This document shows positions 1-10,835 of a DNA stretch of 64,000 nt, piece after piece (position 1 is the stretch's first letter; each line of letters starts with the position of its first letter). Source of the DNA: Lagopus muta (lineage: Eukaryota > Chordata > Aves > Galliformes > Phasianidae); the NCBI RefSeq assembly GCF_023343835.1, contig NC_064435.1:40634603-40698602 (forward strand), read 5' to 3'. A model generated the notes under the pieces. The model was not told the DNA's origin. It searched no databases and saw nothing but the letters and a program-made list of their open reading frames with translations. A program made the position numbers and the translations under genes.

Positions 1-128
1 CCTTAAATAAAATGTAATGGAATATTGGCAAGAAGGTTCAACCTCTACTGCCATACCCCCAACATCTACCTCTGATGTCATGGACCAACATAATAAAATA
101 AGAGGCATTACTTTCAGAGTACTCGTCA
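1..128 (-). mobile_element. mariner (Galluhop-like) terminal fragment, cut by window start
   Basis: Bases 10-128 align by eye with 42817-42934, sharing the run that ends in AGAGGCATTAC and the terminal region ending in TCA. This is the transposase-5' end of the mariner element, seen in reverse orientation. The terminal bases differ (TACTCGTCA where the 42934 end has AGCCCTCA), so it is an old copy. The rest of the element lies before the window. Confidence 0.7.
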
Positions 129-1870
129 TTCGTAGTGTTCCACCACTAAAGAGGAATGCATTTTTTAATAGTATTTGAAATTATGATGTGTCATTAAAAT
201 GCAAGGGATGATTTCACATTCAAAATAGAAGACAGACTAAAAAGTAAGAGTTTTGTTGCTGAGTAATGTTGGTTCCTGAGTATTCATCAAAAAGACTCTG
301 TGGAGATGAGACACTGGCTTAACTAGCATTTTCTTTTGATTTTTGTCTTGGATGTATGATTTCTTTCTGGCCTGCACAACCAAGGACAGACTTTGGTGCT
401 GCATAGTTACTTTGCATCTCAGTCATACGTTGATATACTGGTATCTATGTAAAGAACAGAAAAGGAATCTTTTAATAGTTTAGAAAGGGAAGATAAAGCT
501 CTGATGCATTAGGTAACCGGTAAACTTGAAAACAATCAGAAGTCTTCAATCCCAGTAAAAAAGCCACTAGTTGTGCTTTGATTAAATATTCTAATGAGAC
601 CCAGGAGTGACCTTGGAGATTTGCCTACCCTTCTCTGGTTTCTTTTGGTAGACAATCCAGTTGTATGGCAGCAAGTGACTTTGACACAGACATTCCGGCA
701 TGGATGAAGGTGCAGTACAGGGGAACTCCATAAAATGCCTTCCTGACCAACATTTTGCATGTAGTACTCTTGTCACCTGCTAGTATAGAAAACAGGATCA
801 GAGAAAAGAGGATCTTCTAAAACTCAAATATACTTGTGGACTTCTGCATGTGGTAATGAATAAATAACTGTTCAGTAGCTCTGATTTAAATCAGGAAAAG
901 GTTTTATGTAGAGAGATTTCTAGCATCTGTATGTCACTTGAACTGTTGAGTCAGTTCCTGAATGAGGCTAAAAAATTTAATAATAATACTGCGTAAATAT
1001 AAGAAAGTGGATGAGAGCAGGAAGGGCTATATTTAGAAAGGTTATGGTGTTGGGTTTTTTTGTTTTTATTTTTGTTTTGGTTTTGATTTTTAAACTGATG
1101 AATTACTGATTCCTTGTGTACAACATATAAAGTTAATCGCTGTTGTCTTCTTGCAATTTCATTGTTGTTCCTGCAAATAGCATTACCTACCAACGCAGTT
1201 GTGTTTTAGGAAGGACTTTCTTATAAACCGAGTCAACAATCAGAACTCCTACAGAAGCTACTTTAAGAGAAATTGAAAGGTATCTCCTGAAAACTTTTAG
1301 CAATAGATTAGAGATAATCAGGTCAGTCTACAAGCATGGAAATGAAAGTTCTTAGGTATCAAACATAGTCATATGGCTGTTCTCCAGTTCAGAAAGCAAT
1401 GCAATATGCTCCCATAGAGTGCAATAAATTGATCTCGGGATTATTCAGATTGTTAATACTGAGGAACAAAGTGTTCCTTTGTTTGTTCTACACTTCAAAA
1501 GTGCTTATAATTGAGAATAGTAGTACCCATAGAGACCTTTGGAAGCAAGTTAGTGAATTACAGCTCTCTGTTGGTAATAGAAATGTAAAGTTTGCTTTTT
1601 CTTATACTGACAAGCTCTAAGTTTTGGGGTATTCTATTGAAAATTTGGAATAATTTTACTGTTTGTAGTAAGATTGTTTTTTGTAAGATTGCAATTCCAC
1701 CAAGTAGACATGCAAAAAGTAAAACATTTGAGTTACATTTAGTTAATATTATTCTTATTCCTAGACCAAATAGTAACTCAAATACTTATTTTCATTACAT
1801 CAATTTTTGCTTTGTCAGATGGATAAAACAAAGAAGAAATGTGAAACATCCAGCTGAAATTAATATCTGT
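129..1870. other. unique AT-rich DNA, no gene seen
   Basis: Only short open frames with no recognisable product, plus a T/G-rich patch at about 1050-1100. Confidence 0.7.
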
Positions 1871-1913
1871 CTGTTCCAACCTGAGCAATTCTATAATTCT
1901 ATGGTTCTATGTT
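1871..1913 (+). mobile_element. CR1 3' tail remnant
   Basis: CCAACCTGAGCAATTCTATA followed by ATTCTATGG and TTCTATG is the typical end of a plus-strand CR1. Only the last 40 bases are recognisable. Confidence 0.55.
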
Positions 1914-4329
1914 CTTTTCTTGAAACTTATTCAACTAATACACATTTCCCTGCCACCTACATTATGCATCCCACAGAGTTATTCCCCTCCTGTTGAGCAG
2001 CTGGTATTTAGCTGCTGCTTCTCATTGAGGCTACATAAATGGAAGGGAGTGGATTTATTTCTCATTATGTTTTTGTAAAACTTTAACCAGAAGACAGCTA
2101 GAATACTTATTTGACTTGGTTAGCCTCTTTTTCATTATTATTTAGATCTATTTACAGCTGTTGATAAAGAATTACATTTTATAGCCTGGACAGTGTAATA
2201 GCTTTTTATTGATAGAAGTGTTCGCCAGCATTCATTGCTATGCAAACAAAGGTGAGACAAATGTGAGACACAGGTATGTTTGGTACATTATTCATTCTAA
2301 AACACATCATAGCAGTTAAGTCTGACACTCCAGGAAACAGCTCTCATTTTAATACTATAACTTATAAATTATACAGAATGTCCCATAAACAGAGTTTCCA
2401 AATTGATGCAGTTTCAACCAATCATTTGTTTACAGTTTTATCTGGGAATATGATAAACCAGAATCAAATGTGTGTTGTGATACTTGGAATTAAGGATCTG
2501 AGTTCTTCTCAGAGACAATTGGTTGAATTGATATTCATATACCTAAAGGCTGCATAACAGTAGAACTGATTTTTAATTAAATGAAAATCATTCTAGGAGG
2601 CATTTTTGGTAGTGACAGTTTTAAGAGATGCCTGAAAATGTCTGCAGTTTTTTCCCATTAAGAAAAACAATTTTATTTTTTCTTTCAGAGGGAATTATAG
2701 GATTCTTACTGTTGACAAACACAGCCTAAGACTTGTACAAATTTTGATGCATAAACTTCGATATTTTCTATACAGTAGTCCCTTCTGTTTTTATGCTGTA
2801 TTTCTAAATCCACATAATGTTGAACTCTGGAGCCTGAATCATTTTCTCAGTCTCATCAGTATGAATCCAAGCTACCGACTTCATTGCTTCTAGTGAATAT
2901 ACTAACCTTATGCTAAAACAAAGTATGACTTTAAATCTTTATAAATAATGTCCCCTTCCCTGCTCTTCTCTGTCTACTTAGTACACAAAAAAAATTAGCT
3001 TATTTACTTCCTTCTCCCAAGTCTTCTCTCTCTCTATTAGAATCCCAGGCTGATATGCTACATTGATCAACTCTAGTAATTGCTCACATTTAATTGTTTT
3101 CTTACTCTGGAATCACATTAACAGAATACTAAGAGGTTTTTTGGTAGTTGGATCTTCACCTTGTCTTATGCAAGAATAAAATTCTAAGCATCTGTTAAGT
3201 ATCCAGGACAGTTACTAAGCACAGTGAGATCTATGTCTGAGAGATAAGTTGAGTAGTAGTTGAGTTTGTAGTTGAGTTATGCAGTGGGTTGTAGGATCTT
3301 ACTTTTTCATTTCTTCTTCTTATATTGAAATTACTGTTAGCAACACATGGCACTTTTCTAGTGACATCTGCTCTATCTGCCTTAGCCCCTTTGTCAGATA
3401 GATCTCTTATTCAGAGTCCTCACTGGCATCTTTATCCTTTTCTCTGGGGGAAGAATACATTTTTTATATTTATACCCTATTCCAGCTTTCCATTTTCTCT
3501 GCCCATACTGGGTATTAATTAAGTACACAATAACAAGGGTAGCCTACAGAATGATGCATGAAACAAGCCATTATACTTTTCTCATTTAAAACTAAGTAAT
3601 AGTAAGTAAAAACTTACTAATCTAGTTTCCCTATTGGCTTCATTTTGGCCATAAAAGCAAAGATTAGTGAGATGTTCTAATTAGTATGCCAGCTATTCAT
3701 TCTGCAGTGTCAGATAACAAATGTACCTTCAGCTAATAAGTATGCTGTTCTGTAGCTTCATTTACATGAGCAATCCATCCCTCCCCTCCAATGTGAAGAG
3801 ATTGTCATTTGTAACTGAAAAATTCAAATGATTCTCTGGGCACTCTTAGAAGAGACACAGTAGAATGGATGACTGTGCAAAAATCTGGCATTAAGAGATG
3901 CTATGCCCACTTTTTACTTTCTGCATTTTGTATAGTTCAAGAATTATTTTTAAGGCCCATCTATGAGTATATTTCATAGCACTGATCTGATGAGGATTTA
4001 TAGCAAGTGATTTCATAATGCAGATAGATCGCTAATAAAAACTAATTAAAGTGACTGTGTAGTGTTGACCTACTCCTGGAAAAAAATACAAAGAAGAAAT
4101 TTAATAACAGGCCTAGGAGAAGATTCTGAGACAATGGAGATGCTAAAGAATGACTTAATTTTATATTTTATGACATACACAGATGAGGTGCTACTGACCA
4201 GAAGGGACAAGAACATAATAAGCAGCAAGCTGGCTGGGCTCATCACAAGTTTTAAGCTAGATTTGATGAGGGAAGGAGACACGCTTCTGAGTGAAAGAGA
4301 AGAGCTAAAGAACACTTTCACTTAAAGAA
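1914..4329. other. unique AT-rich DNA, no gene seen
   Basis: No repeat or exon recognised. At 4060-4325 both strands are open for over 80 codons, but neither product is known; this part may be the worn 5' end of the CR1 that follows. Confidence 0.6.
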
Positions 4330-5107
4330 GCAGCAGGAAAAAAACTCAGATTTGTGCCAGGGAAATTTGGGAGGGCTTCTCCAAGAACGTAATACAGCTG
4401 ACAGCCCAGCTAAGTATCTCCACACCCTTTAATGACACCTTTCTGATAGCACAAAAGCTCTCCATCCCTCCGCATAAGAAAACAAGCGTTGGTCAGAAGA
4501 GACAAGGGAGTGTACTCCATTTATAAATGGGAAGGGAGAACTGGCAACAACAGACATGGAGAAGGCTGAGATATTCAATGAGTTCTTTGTCTCACTCTTC
4601 ACTGGCAGTCAGATTTCTCATGCCTCATATGTTCCTGAGCCTCTTGGCACAGGTCATATGAACAAAATACCTCCACTGTAAAAGCAGGGCAAGTCAGGAA
4701 TCACCTCATAGGGCTAACTGCATAGAAGTCCATGGGGCCAGATGACATGCATTCCAGGGAAGTGAAGGAATAGGCTGATGTGGTCGCCAAGTTTCCATCA
4801 AGTTTGAAAAGTTGTGGCTGTCAGGCAAAGTCCCTGATGACTGGAAAATGAAAACATCACTCCTATTTTTAAGAAAGGGAGAAAGGAAGATCCAGGAAAT
4901 TACAGGCTGGTGAACCTCACCTCTGTGCCTGGAAAGATTGTGGAGCAGATCCTACTGGAAGATATTTTAAGGCACATAATATATGAGGAGGTTATCCGAG
5001 ATAGCCAGTATGGCTTTACCGAGGGCAGATCATTCCTGGCCAATTTGGTGACCTATGATGGAGTGATGTCATCAGTGGACAAAGGAAGGGCAGCTGATGT
5101 AATCAAC
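4330..5107 (+). mobile_element. old CR1 LINE, plus strand, left part
   Basis: The plus strand encodes fragments of CR1 ORF2: an Asp-Met-Glu-Lys-Ala-Glu segment and a Phe-Thr-Gly-Ser near 4550-4610, a GPDDMH motif near 4735, and at 4910-5107 the reverse transcriptase stretch Leu-Thr-Ser-Val-Pro-Gly-Lys-Ile then Arg-Asp-Ser-Gln-Tyr-Gly-Phe. Stops and shifts occur before 4910, so it is a pseudogene. The copy is interrupted at about 5108 by another CR1 and resumes at about 5850. The left boundary is uncertain; DNA at 4060-4330 may or may not belong to it. Confidence 0.8.
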
Positions 5108-5849
5108 ATAGAATCACAGAATCACCTAGGTCGGAAAAGACCTACAAGACCATCCAGCCCAACCATCCACCTATCACCAATAGTTCTCACTAAACCATGT
5201 CCCTCAACACAAAATCCAAATGTTCCTTGAACACCTCCAGGGTTGGTGAATCCACCACCTCCCCAGGCAGCCCATTCCAGTGCCTGACCACTCTTTTAGA
5301 AAAGTAGTATTTCCTAACATCCAGCCTAAATCTCCCCTGGCACAGCTTGAAGTCATTCCCTCTAGTTCTATCACTAGTTACACAAGAGAAGAGGCCGACC
5401 CCCAGCTCACTACAACCTCCCTTCAGGAAGTTATAGAGAGTAATAAGATCTCCCCCGAGCCTCCTCTTCTCCAGACTGAACAATCCCAGCTCCTTCAGCT
5501 GCTCCTCATAAGGCCTGTGCTCCAGACCCCTCACCAGATTTCTTGCCCTTCTTTGAACCTGCTCCAGGGCCTCAATGTCTTTCTTGCAGCGAGGGGCCCA
5601 AAACTGGACACAGTACTTGAGGTACGGCCTCACTAGAGCTGAGTACAGGGGACAATCACTTCCCTTTTCCTGCTGGCAACACCATTCCTGATGCAAGTGA
5701 GGATGCCATTGGCCTTCTTGGCCACCCAGGCACACTGCTGGCTCATGTTCAGCCAAGCAACAGTCAATACCCCCAGGTCCATTTCCTCTACATAGTCTTC
5801 CAGCCACTCCACCCCAAGTATACAGCATTGCCTGGGGGTTATTGTGGCC
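5108..5849 (-). mobile_element. nested younger CR1 LINE, minus strand, 5' truncated
   Basis: Reading on the minus strand, this copy carries the C-terminal part of CR1 ORF2 downstream of the reverse transcriptase core and ends with the CR1 3' tail at 5108 (GATTCTGTGATTCTATG in that orientation). It sits inside the older plus-strand CR1. It belongs to the same subfamily as 43401-43665, sharing the run with CACTAAACCATGTCCCTCAA. The 5' end is truncated at about 5849. Confidence 0.88.
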
Positions 5850-5851
5850 AA
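5190..5851 (-). pseudogene. CR1 ORF2 C-terminal remnant with one frameshift
   Basis: Two overlapping minus-strand frames together cover the end of CR1 ORF2. The upstream one (to about 5640) holds Asn-Met-Ser-Gln-Gln-Cys-Ala and Lys-Lys-Ala-Asn-Gly-Ile; the downstream one holds Leu-Tyr-Ser-Ala-Leu-Val-Arg-Pro, Glu-Lys-Arg-Arg-Leu and His-Trp-Asn-Gly-Leu-Pro, with its stop just below 5193. A single missing base in the C-rich run near 5643-5655 explains the frame change. The endonuclease and catalytic reverse transcriptase regions are absent. Confidence 0.82.
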
Positions 5852-6206
5852 ATTAAAAAAAACATGGACTTATGTAAGGTCTTTGACATAGTCCCACACC
5901 ACATCTTTATCTCATTATGGTCTTCCAGTACTTGATGGGACACAGGGAAATGGCTTTGAGCTAAAAGAGTGGAAATGTAGATGTTAGGAAGAAATTAATT
6001 ACTCTGAGTGTGGTGAGGCACAGGATTGAGTTGCCCAGAGAAGTTGTGAATGTCCCATTCCTGCAGGTACTTAAAATAAGTTTAGATGGGACCCTGGGCA
6101 GCCTGATCCCATGTTGATCCCATGAGTTGGCAACCATGCCCATGGCAGGGAGCTGGAAAAAGATTGTCTTTAAAGTCCCTTTCAACACAAGGCATTCTGT
6201 GATTCT
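5850..6206 (+). mobile_element. old CR1 LINE, plus strand, right part
   Basis: This continues the element interrupted at 5107. GGACTTATGTAAGGTCTTTG at about 5863 encodes Asp-Leu-Cys-Lys-Val-Phe-Asp followed by Val-Pro-His-His, the next reverse transcriptase motif after the Val-Asp-Lys-Gly-Arg-Ala seen before the insertion. The sequence then jumps to the 3' end of ORF2 (Leu-Pro-Arg-Glu-Val-Val near 6030), so an internal deletion lies at about 5940-5970. It ends with the CR1 tail ATTCTGTGATTCTG. Confidence 0.78.
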
Positions 6207-7497
6207 GTTATTCCATAAGCGATAGCTGGCAGTGCAGCTTTATTTTCATGTCAAAGCCAGTTTAATTGCAAGGTGTCCTGGAATTTTTGATTTCTAGGTC
6301 TGCTAAACCAGGCAAAATAGCCTCCAGCATAGTTCTGGCATAAACATCACTTTAATTTTTTATATGCAATCCTTTCCTCCTCCATTCCTGTTGCAACTTG
6401 GAAAGATGACCTCCAAAGGGACAGTATTCCTGGGCCTGAAGATGAATAAAGCAAAAATTTTTTGTTCTTTTTAAGTAACTAGATTGAATTTCCTCTTGTT
6501 ATGTGGGCTGTTTTGCAAAGCATGTTGTACAATTTAAATTTTTGTGAAATTATAGAACTTTGTTTGTTAGAGTATGGACTAAAGCAGTGATTATATTAAT
6601 AGTAAATCTAGAGAACACATTTTCTGTTAAAACACTAGCCACATGCTACAGCAATTCAGGTTACTTGAAAGTTTAAATTACCATGACACCTGCTAAAAAT
6701 GAGGATTTTGAAGACTAGCCTTCTTATGTATTTCCCACTGCCAGGTGCAATTAGTTGTTCAAAGCACAATCATTAGTTCATCCAAGTCATAGTGCCAATT
6801 TTCTCCTCCAGGAATATAGGAATAGGAATATCGGAATATAGGAGCCATAAATCTGAAATGCACCTTCCATAGGCAATGAAACATATACCATTGCTTAAAT
6901 AAAGAGTAACTCTTGTAACTTTATAAATAAGAGATGGGTCACAGAATCACTTAAGTTATATCAATGTAACTGAGGAGAGAAACAGCTCTAAAATAAGTAA
7001 ATATATATGTCTATTTCCTATTTCATCTGATCTCAAAAAAACAATTGTAGCTTTTGGTTTAAGGCGGTTAATGACAACAGTTTATAGCCTTAAGGAAATG
7101 GATTTGTTCATTACCTGGAAAGTATTCTCATTATTTGTTAAAATATATATCTTACCTCTTCAGCACTGATTTCAGATGCTTCCACATTTTTCTTTTAGTG
7201 AACATAGGTTTTGTGCTTCTCAGTGGCTTTATTGATCTCTTTGAAAAACTTTTTTGCAAGAAGTTGTTGAAAATGTGTTTGACTATAAAAATCTATCTCA
7301 ACTTTGTTCTAGGATCAGACATTGGGATTCACAGCCATACAGATGCTGGACAGATCTCTGATTCAGAGATAACTGGACAGAAATGGACTGACCATGACCT
7401 CATGATGTTTAATAAAAGCAAATGCAAGATATATCTGTGATAAATTTGGGAGCTTAACCCTAACCAGCAGCCAAATATCTAAGCAGATGTTTGCTCA

Positions 7498-7600
7498 TTC
7501 CCCACGTGTATCCCTCCCTCGCTTCCTCCCTCTCTCCCTTCCTTCCATCACTTTCTCTTTCCTTCTCTCATTCTCTCCTCCTCTCCTTTTCTTTCTTAGT
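7498..7600 (+). repeat. polypyrimidine tract
   Basis: About 100 bases almost wholly C and T (CTCCC, CTTCC, CTTTC units), the longest such tract in the window. Such purine/pyrimidine asymmetry can form triplex DNA. Confidence 0.85.
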
Positions 7601-10600
7601 TGCATTTATTCTTAACTTCTTGAGATTATCCAGATGCAAAACTGAAAAAACTGATTAATCTTAATTTTTGTGATGTGACAATAACATTGTGGTTTTTCTG
7701 GTTTGCTTTTATACTTCCCTTTTAAAAGAGTAAATCTTTTCTTTTTGGTCAAAAGGCACCATATTAATCTATTTGGTATATTGAAATAGAATTACTTCCA
7801 GCTTGTCAGCTTTTGTGTTTGTGTGCGTATGTGTCTTCGTGTGTAATGCAATGGCAACCGTGAAAAGAAAAAGAGAGTCCTGGAATGAGAAGGTAAAATT
7901 TATGTGCCTCTTTCTAAATGTTGTTTTTTAAACCTATTGTTTTCCCTCTGCAGTATTTCTTTTACAGTTGGCAAACAGTGGCAAATGTAAAACTGATATT
8001 TTTACAACAAATATTTGTTGTATTCCAGCTTCTGCATATTCAAATTACATCAAAGCAACAGAAGAAAAGCAAGCACAAGATTATACTTACAGAGAATCTG
8101 TACTAAACTGTGTTTTCAACATGCCCCACAATTGGTATGGAAACATGGTGTTGGACGGGAGGCTTCCACCCCCCAGAAACTGAAACTTTGATGGTAAACA
8201 ACATATGAAAGTAGGTAACATCGTCCAGGAGACAGCATGAGTGCAAGGAAATCTTAAGTATGCTTGCTAGGTCTGACCAGATTCAGCATTAAAGCCGCGT
8301 CAGTATCAAAAGCAAAAGGACCATGAACAAATTCCTCCCATTTCCCTGGCAAGGCAAATAACTAAGACAACCACAATTAGGTTAGCAAGGGAAGATGGGA
8401 GTGGCAGTGGGCTTTTCAATCTTGTTGAGCAGTGCTGAGGATTGTATGGTTACATATTTCTGTTTTAAAAGACCTTGCTCACACACTTATTTCTTGTTGT
8501 TTGCTACTGACTCATGATAAATATTCATATATTTTTTACTGTGAAAATAAGTGGAATCAAAAGTTGTTAATGTCTCCAGTAAGTCATCATGGTACGACCC
8601 AATGGAATGTCTCCTCCAACCAGTCTCAGCAGCATGGCAAGTCTGTAGTGGCACTGCCACAAGCACCCATCTTCCATGTGCCCATCTACCTGCATGCCCA
8701 TGGTCTGTCTAGATTCTACTGCTGGGGCTATTCAAAGCCACGTGTAAGAATCAGACACCACCATGATAGTCCATGGTGATACAATGGTATATTTGTCCAG
8801 CACTTTTTGCCTTTGGTCTCCTATTCAGAAGCTGGTTATCCTGCTGCTGGTTTGCAGCATAGCTCACCAGGGTCAGTTGCTTTGTTTTGTACTCAGGTTA
8901 TAGCCAAATGAGGCTGAAGTATACTTTTCCCTCAAGCGCTTTATGCTATGAAGACTTGAGGATCTGAAATTTCCATTCTACTGTCACCATTCTCTCCTCA
9001 GCCTGCCTGATTTTTTAACAAGCTTAAGGAAAGAGACTAAACACTGCAACCCCAAGTCATTCTTTTAATCCTCTGTGGGCTGAGTTCTGCAGGCGCCAAA
9101 GCCTTTGAACACTCCTGAACACTTTCAATCCATTTTAAGAATTCATTAATGTTATTTGCAGTGATTCTTCTTCCACAGCAGTACAGTACACTTTGTTTTA
9201 ACCATTTTAATTTAGATTGGCTTATTTTTGTCTGTTGAAATGTTTCATTTCAGTTTTTAATTTAAATACAGACACTCCACCCATATAGAATAGTAGAAAA
9301 AAAATAATAATGTGCAGCTTTACTCCACACTTCCTAAATGGAAAATAGTTATTGTGTTTGTCTCAAGCTCTGATGAGCATGCAGGATCATTAAAATATGC
9401 CTCCCCGTTTTTCACAAGATCAATATATAATTTCTAGAGATAAGCTGAATTAATTGTATTTGCCTAGCAAGATAAAAATGTGCATGAATGTGTATGAGTA
9501 TGTGAGCAATTTTTTGTATGTTTTATTTAAAGCAATTTGTATCAGTTGCTAATTTTCAATTTTCGTATTCTGTTTTATACTGCACAACACTTTTGGCTGG
9601 CATATTTTTATATTTGAAGTCTGGGATACATTCTACATTCATCAAAATGTCAATCATTCACTATGAAAATCTCCCCTTTTTTTATCAGTTTCTTATATTA
9701 GGATGCAGGTGCAAGTACATTTAGCACTGCCATTTGTGTGTACATGATCTGCCATACTCCTTGATAGATCTAATACTTTCATGGGCATTGATGTAAACCA
9801 GTGCACAGAAGTAGAATTAAATTATAATCTGTTGGAAAATCTACACTGGCAAGCATTGACACTCCTGGCACTTGCTTGACATTCTTGTACTGGAAAAAGT
9901 AACAGCTGCTTATCAATGATGTATTAGAGATGGGCACAAACCAACTGGTGTGCACATTCACACAGCAAGGAAAAAACAGCCATTGGTTAAGTTATCCCTT
10001 GTCTCATACTCCATGCATGGCTTGCACCTGTGTCTTCGGTGGTTACTGACATTGATTTCAGACTCAAGGTCATACTGTTTGAAAGTATTTCCACTAGAAG
10101 TAGCATTGCAATCACCCAGGCCATTAGGTTCCATTTGTTTGAAGCAACACCACAGAGCACAAACAAATGTTTAGAGCCACTGCTACTGTAGAGGTGGATA
10201 TCTCCAGAATGGCTATGTGAGAGGGTCATGCTCTTAAAGGACAGCTCCTGAAAGAGCCCTAGTCCACCACAGATATGAAGAAGAGAGAATGAGCACATAT
10301 CAGGAAGTAGCGATTTTCAACATTTGCTTGTGAACTCCAAGTTATAAAACAGCCTCTGAAAGGGCAGAAGCTTCTTTATGATTCTTGTGCATGTGTATGT
10401 GTGTGTGTAAAAGAGACTAAGTGCCAGGTGTGCCTAGAAGTAGTACAACAGTGAAGAGAAACATTTGAGAGTAGAAAAAAAAAACGTTACCAGTGAGAAA
10501 TGGTCTGCTGCACATTTCAGGTATGCCACAGATTTTATAAAGTCACTGCCCAGAACTGTTTCATCTGTTGCAAGGACACAGTAAATGTGTGAAGTGGCCC

Positions 10601-10791
10601 CGAGGGCAAGGTTGATAAATCTTAGCACAAACATGCTTGATCTGCAGGGTTTCTCTCTTTCCTTTCAGATCTGTTTTCATGTTTGCTTTTTGTTTGTTTG
10701 GGCTTTGTTCAGCCCCATAGTAAAGACGTTACGCGCGGCCATTTGCAGGGAAAACGGCATTTTCAAAATAGAAAACATGAAATCTTAAAAT

Positions 10792-10793
<2 letters not shown>

Positions 10794-10833
<40 letters not shown>
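10794..10833 (+). repeat. poly(A) run of 40
   Basis: Forty uninterrupted A after TTAAAATGC, the longest homopolymer in the window. No AATAAA is seen in the preceding 50 bases and no flanking target duplication was found. Confidence 0.95.

Positions 10834-10835
<2 letters not shown>

Noticed and set aside
1592-1996. 134-codon plus-strand frame
   Set aside because: Contains the CR1 tail in its sequence, has AT-driven composition and no family motif.
4062-4325. Overlapping open frames on both strands
   Set aside because: Products unknown and neither frame leads into CR1 ORF2; likely part of an old repeat edge or chance.
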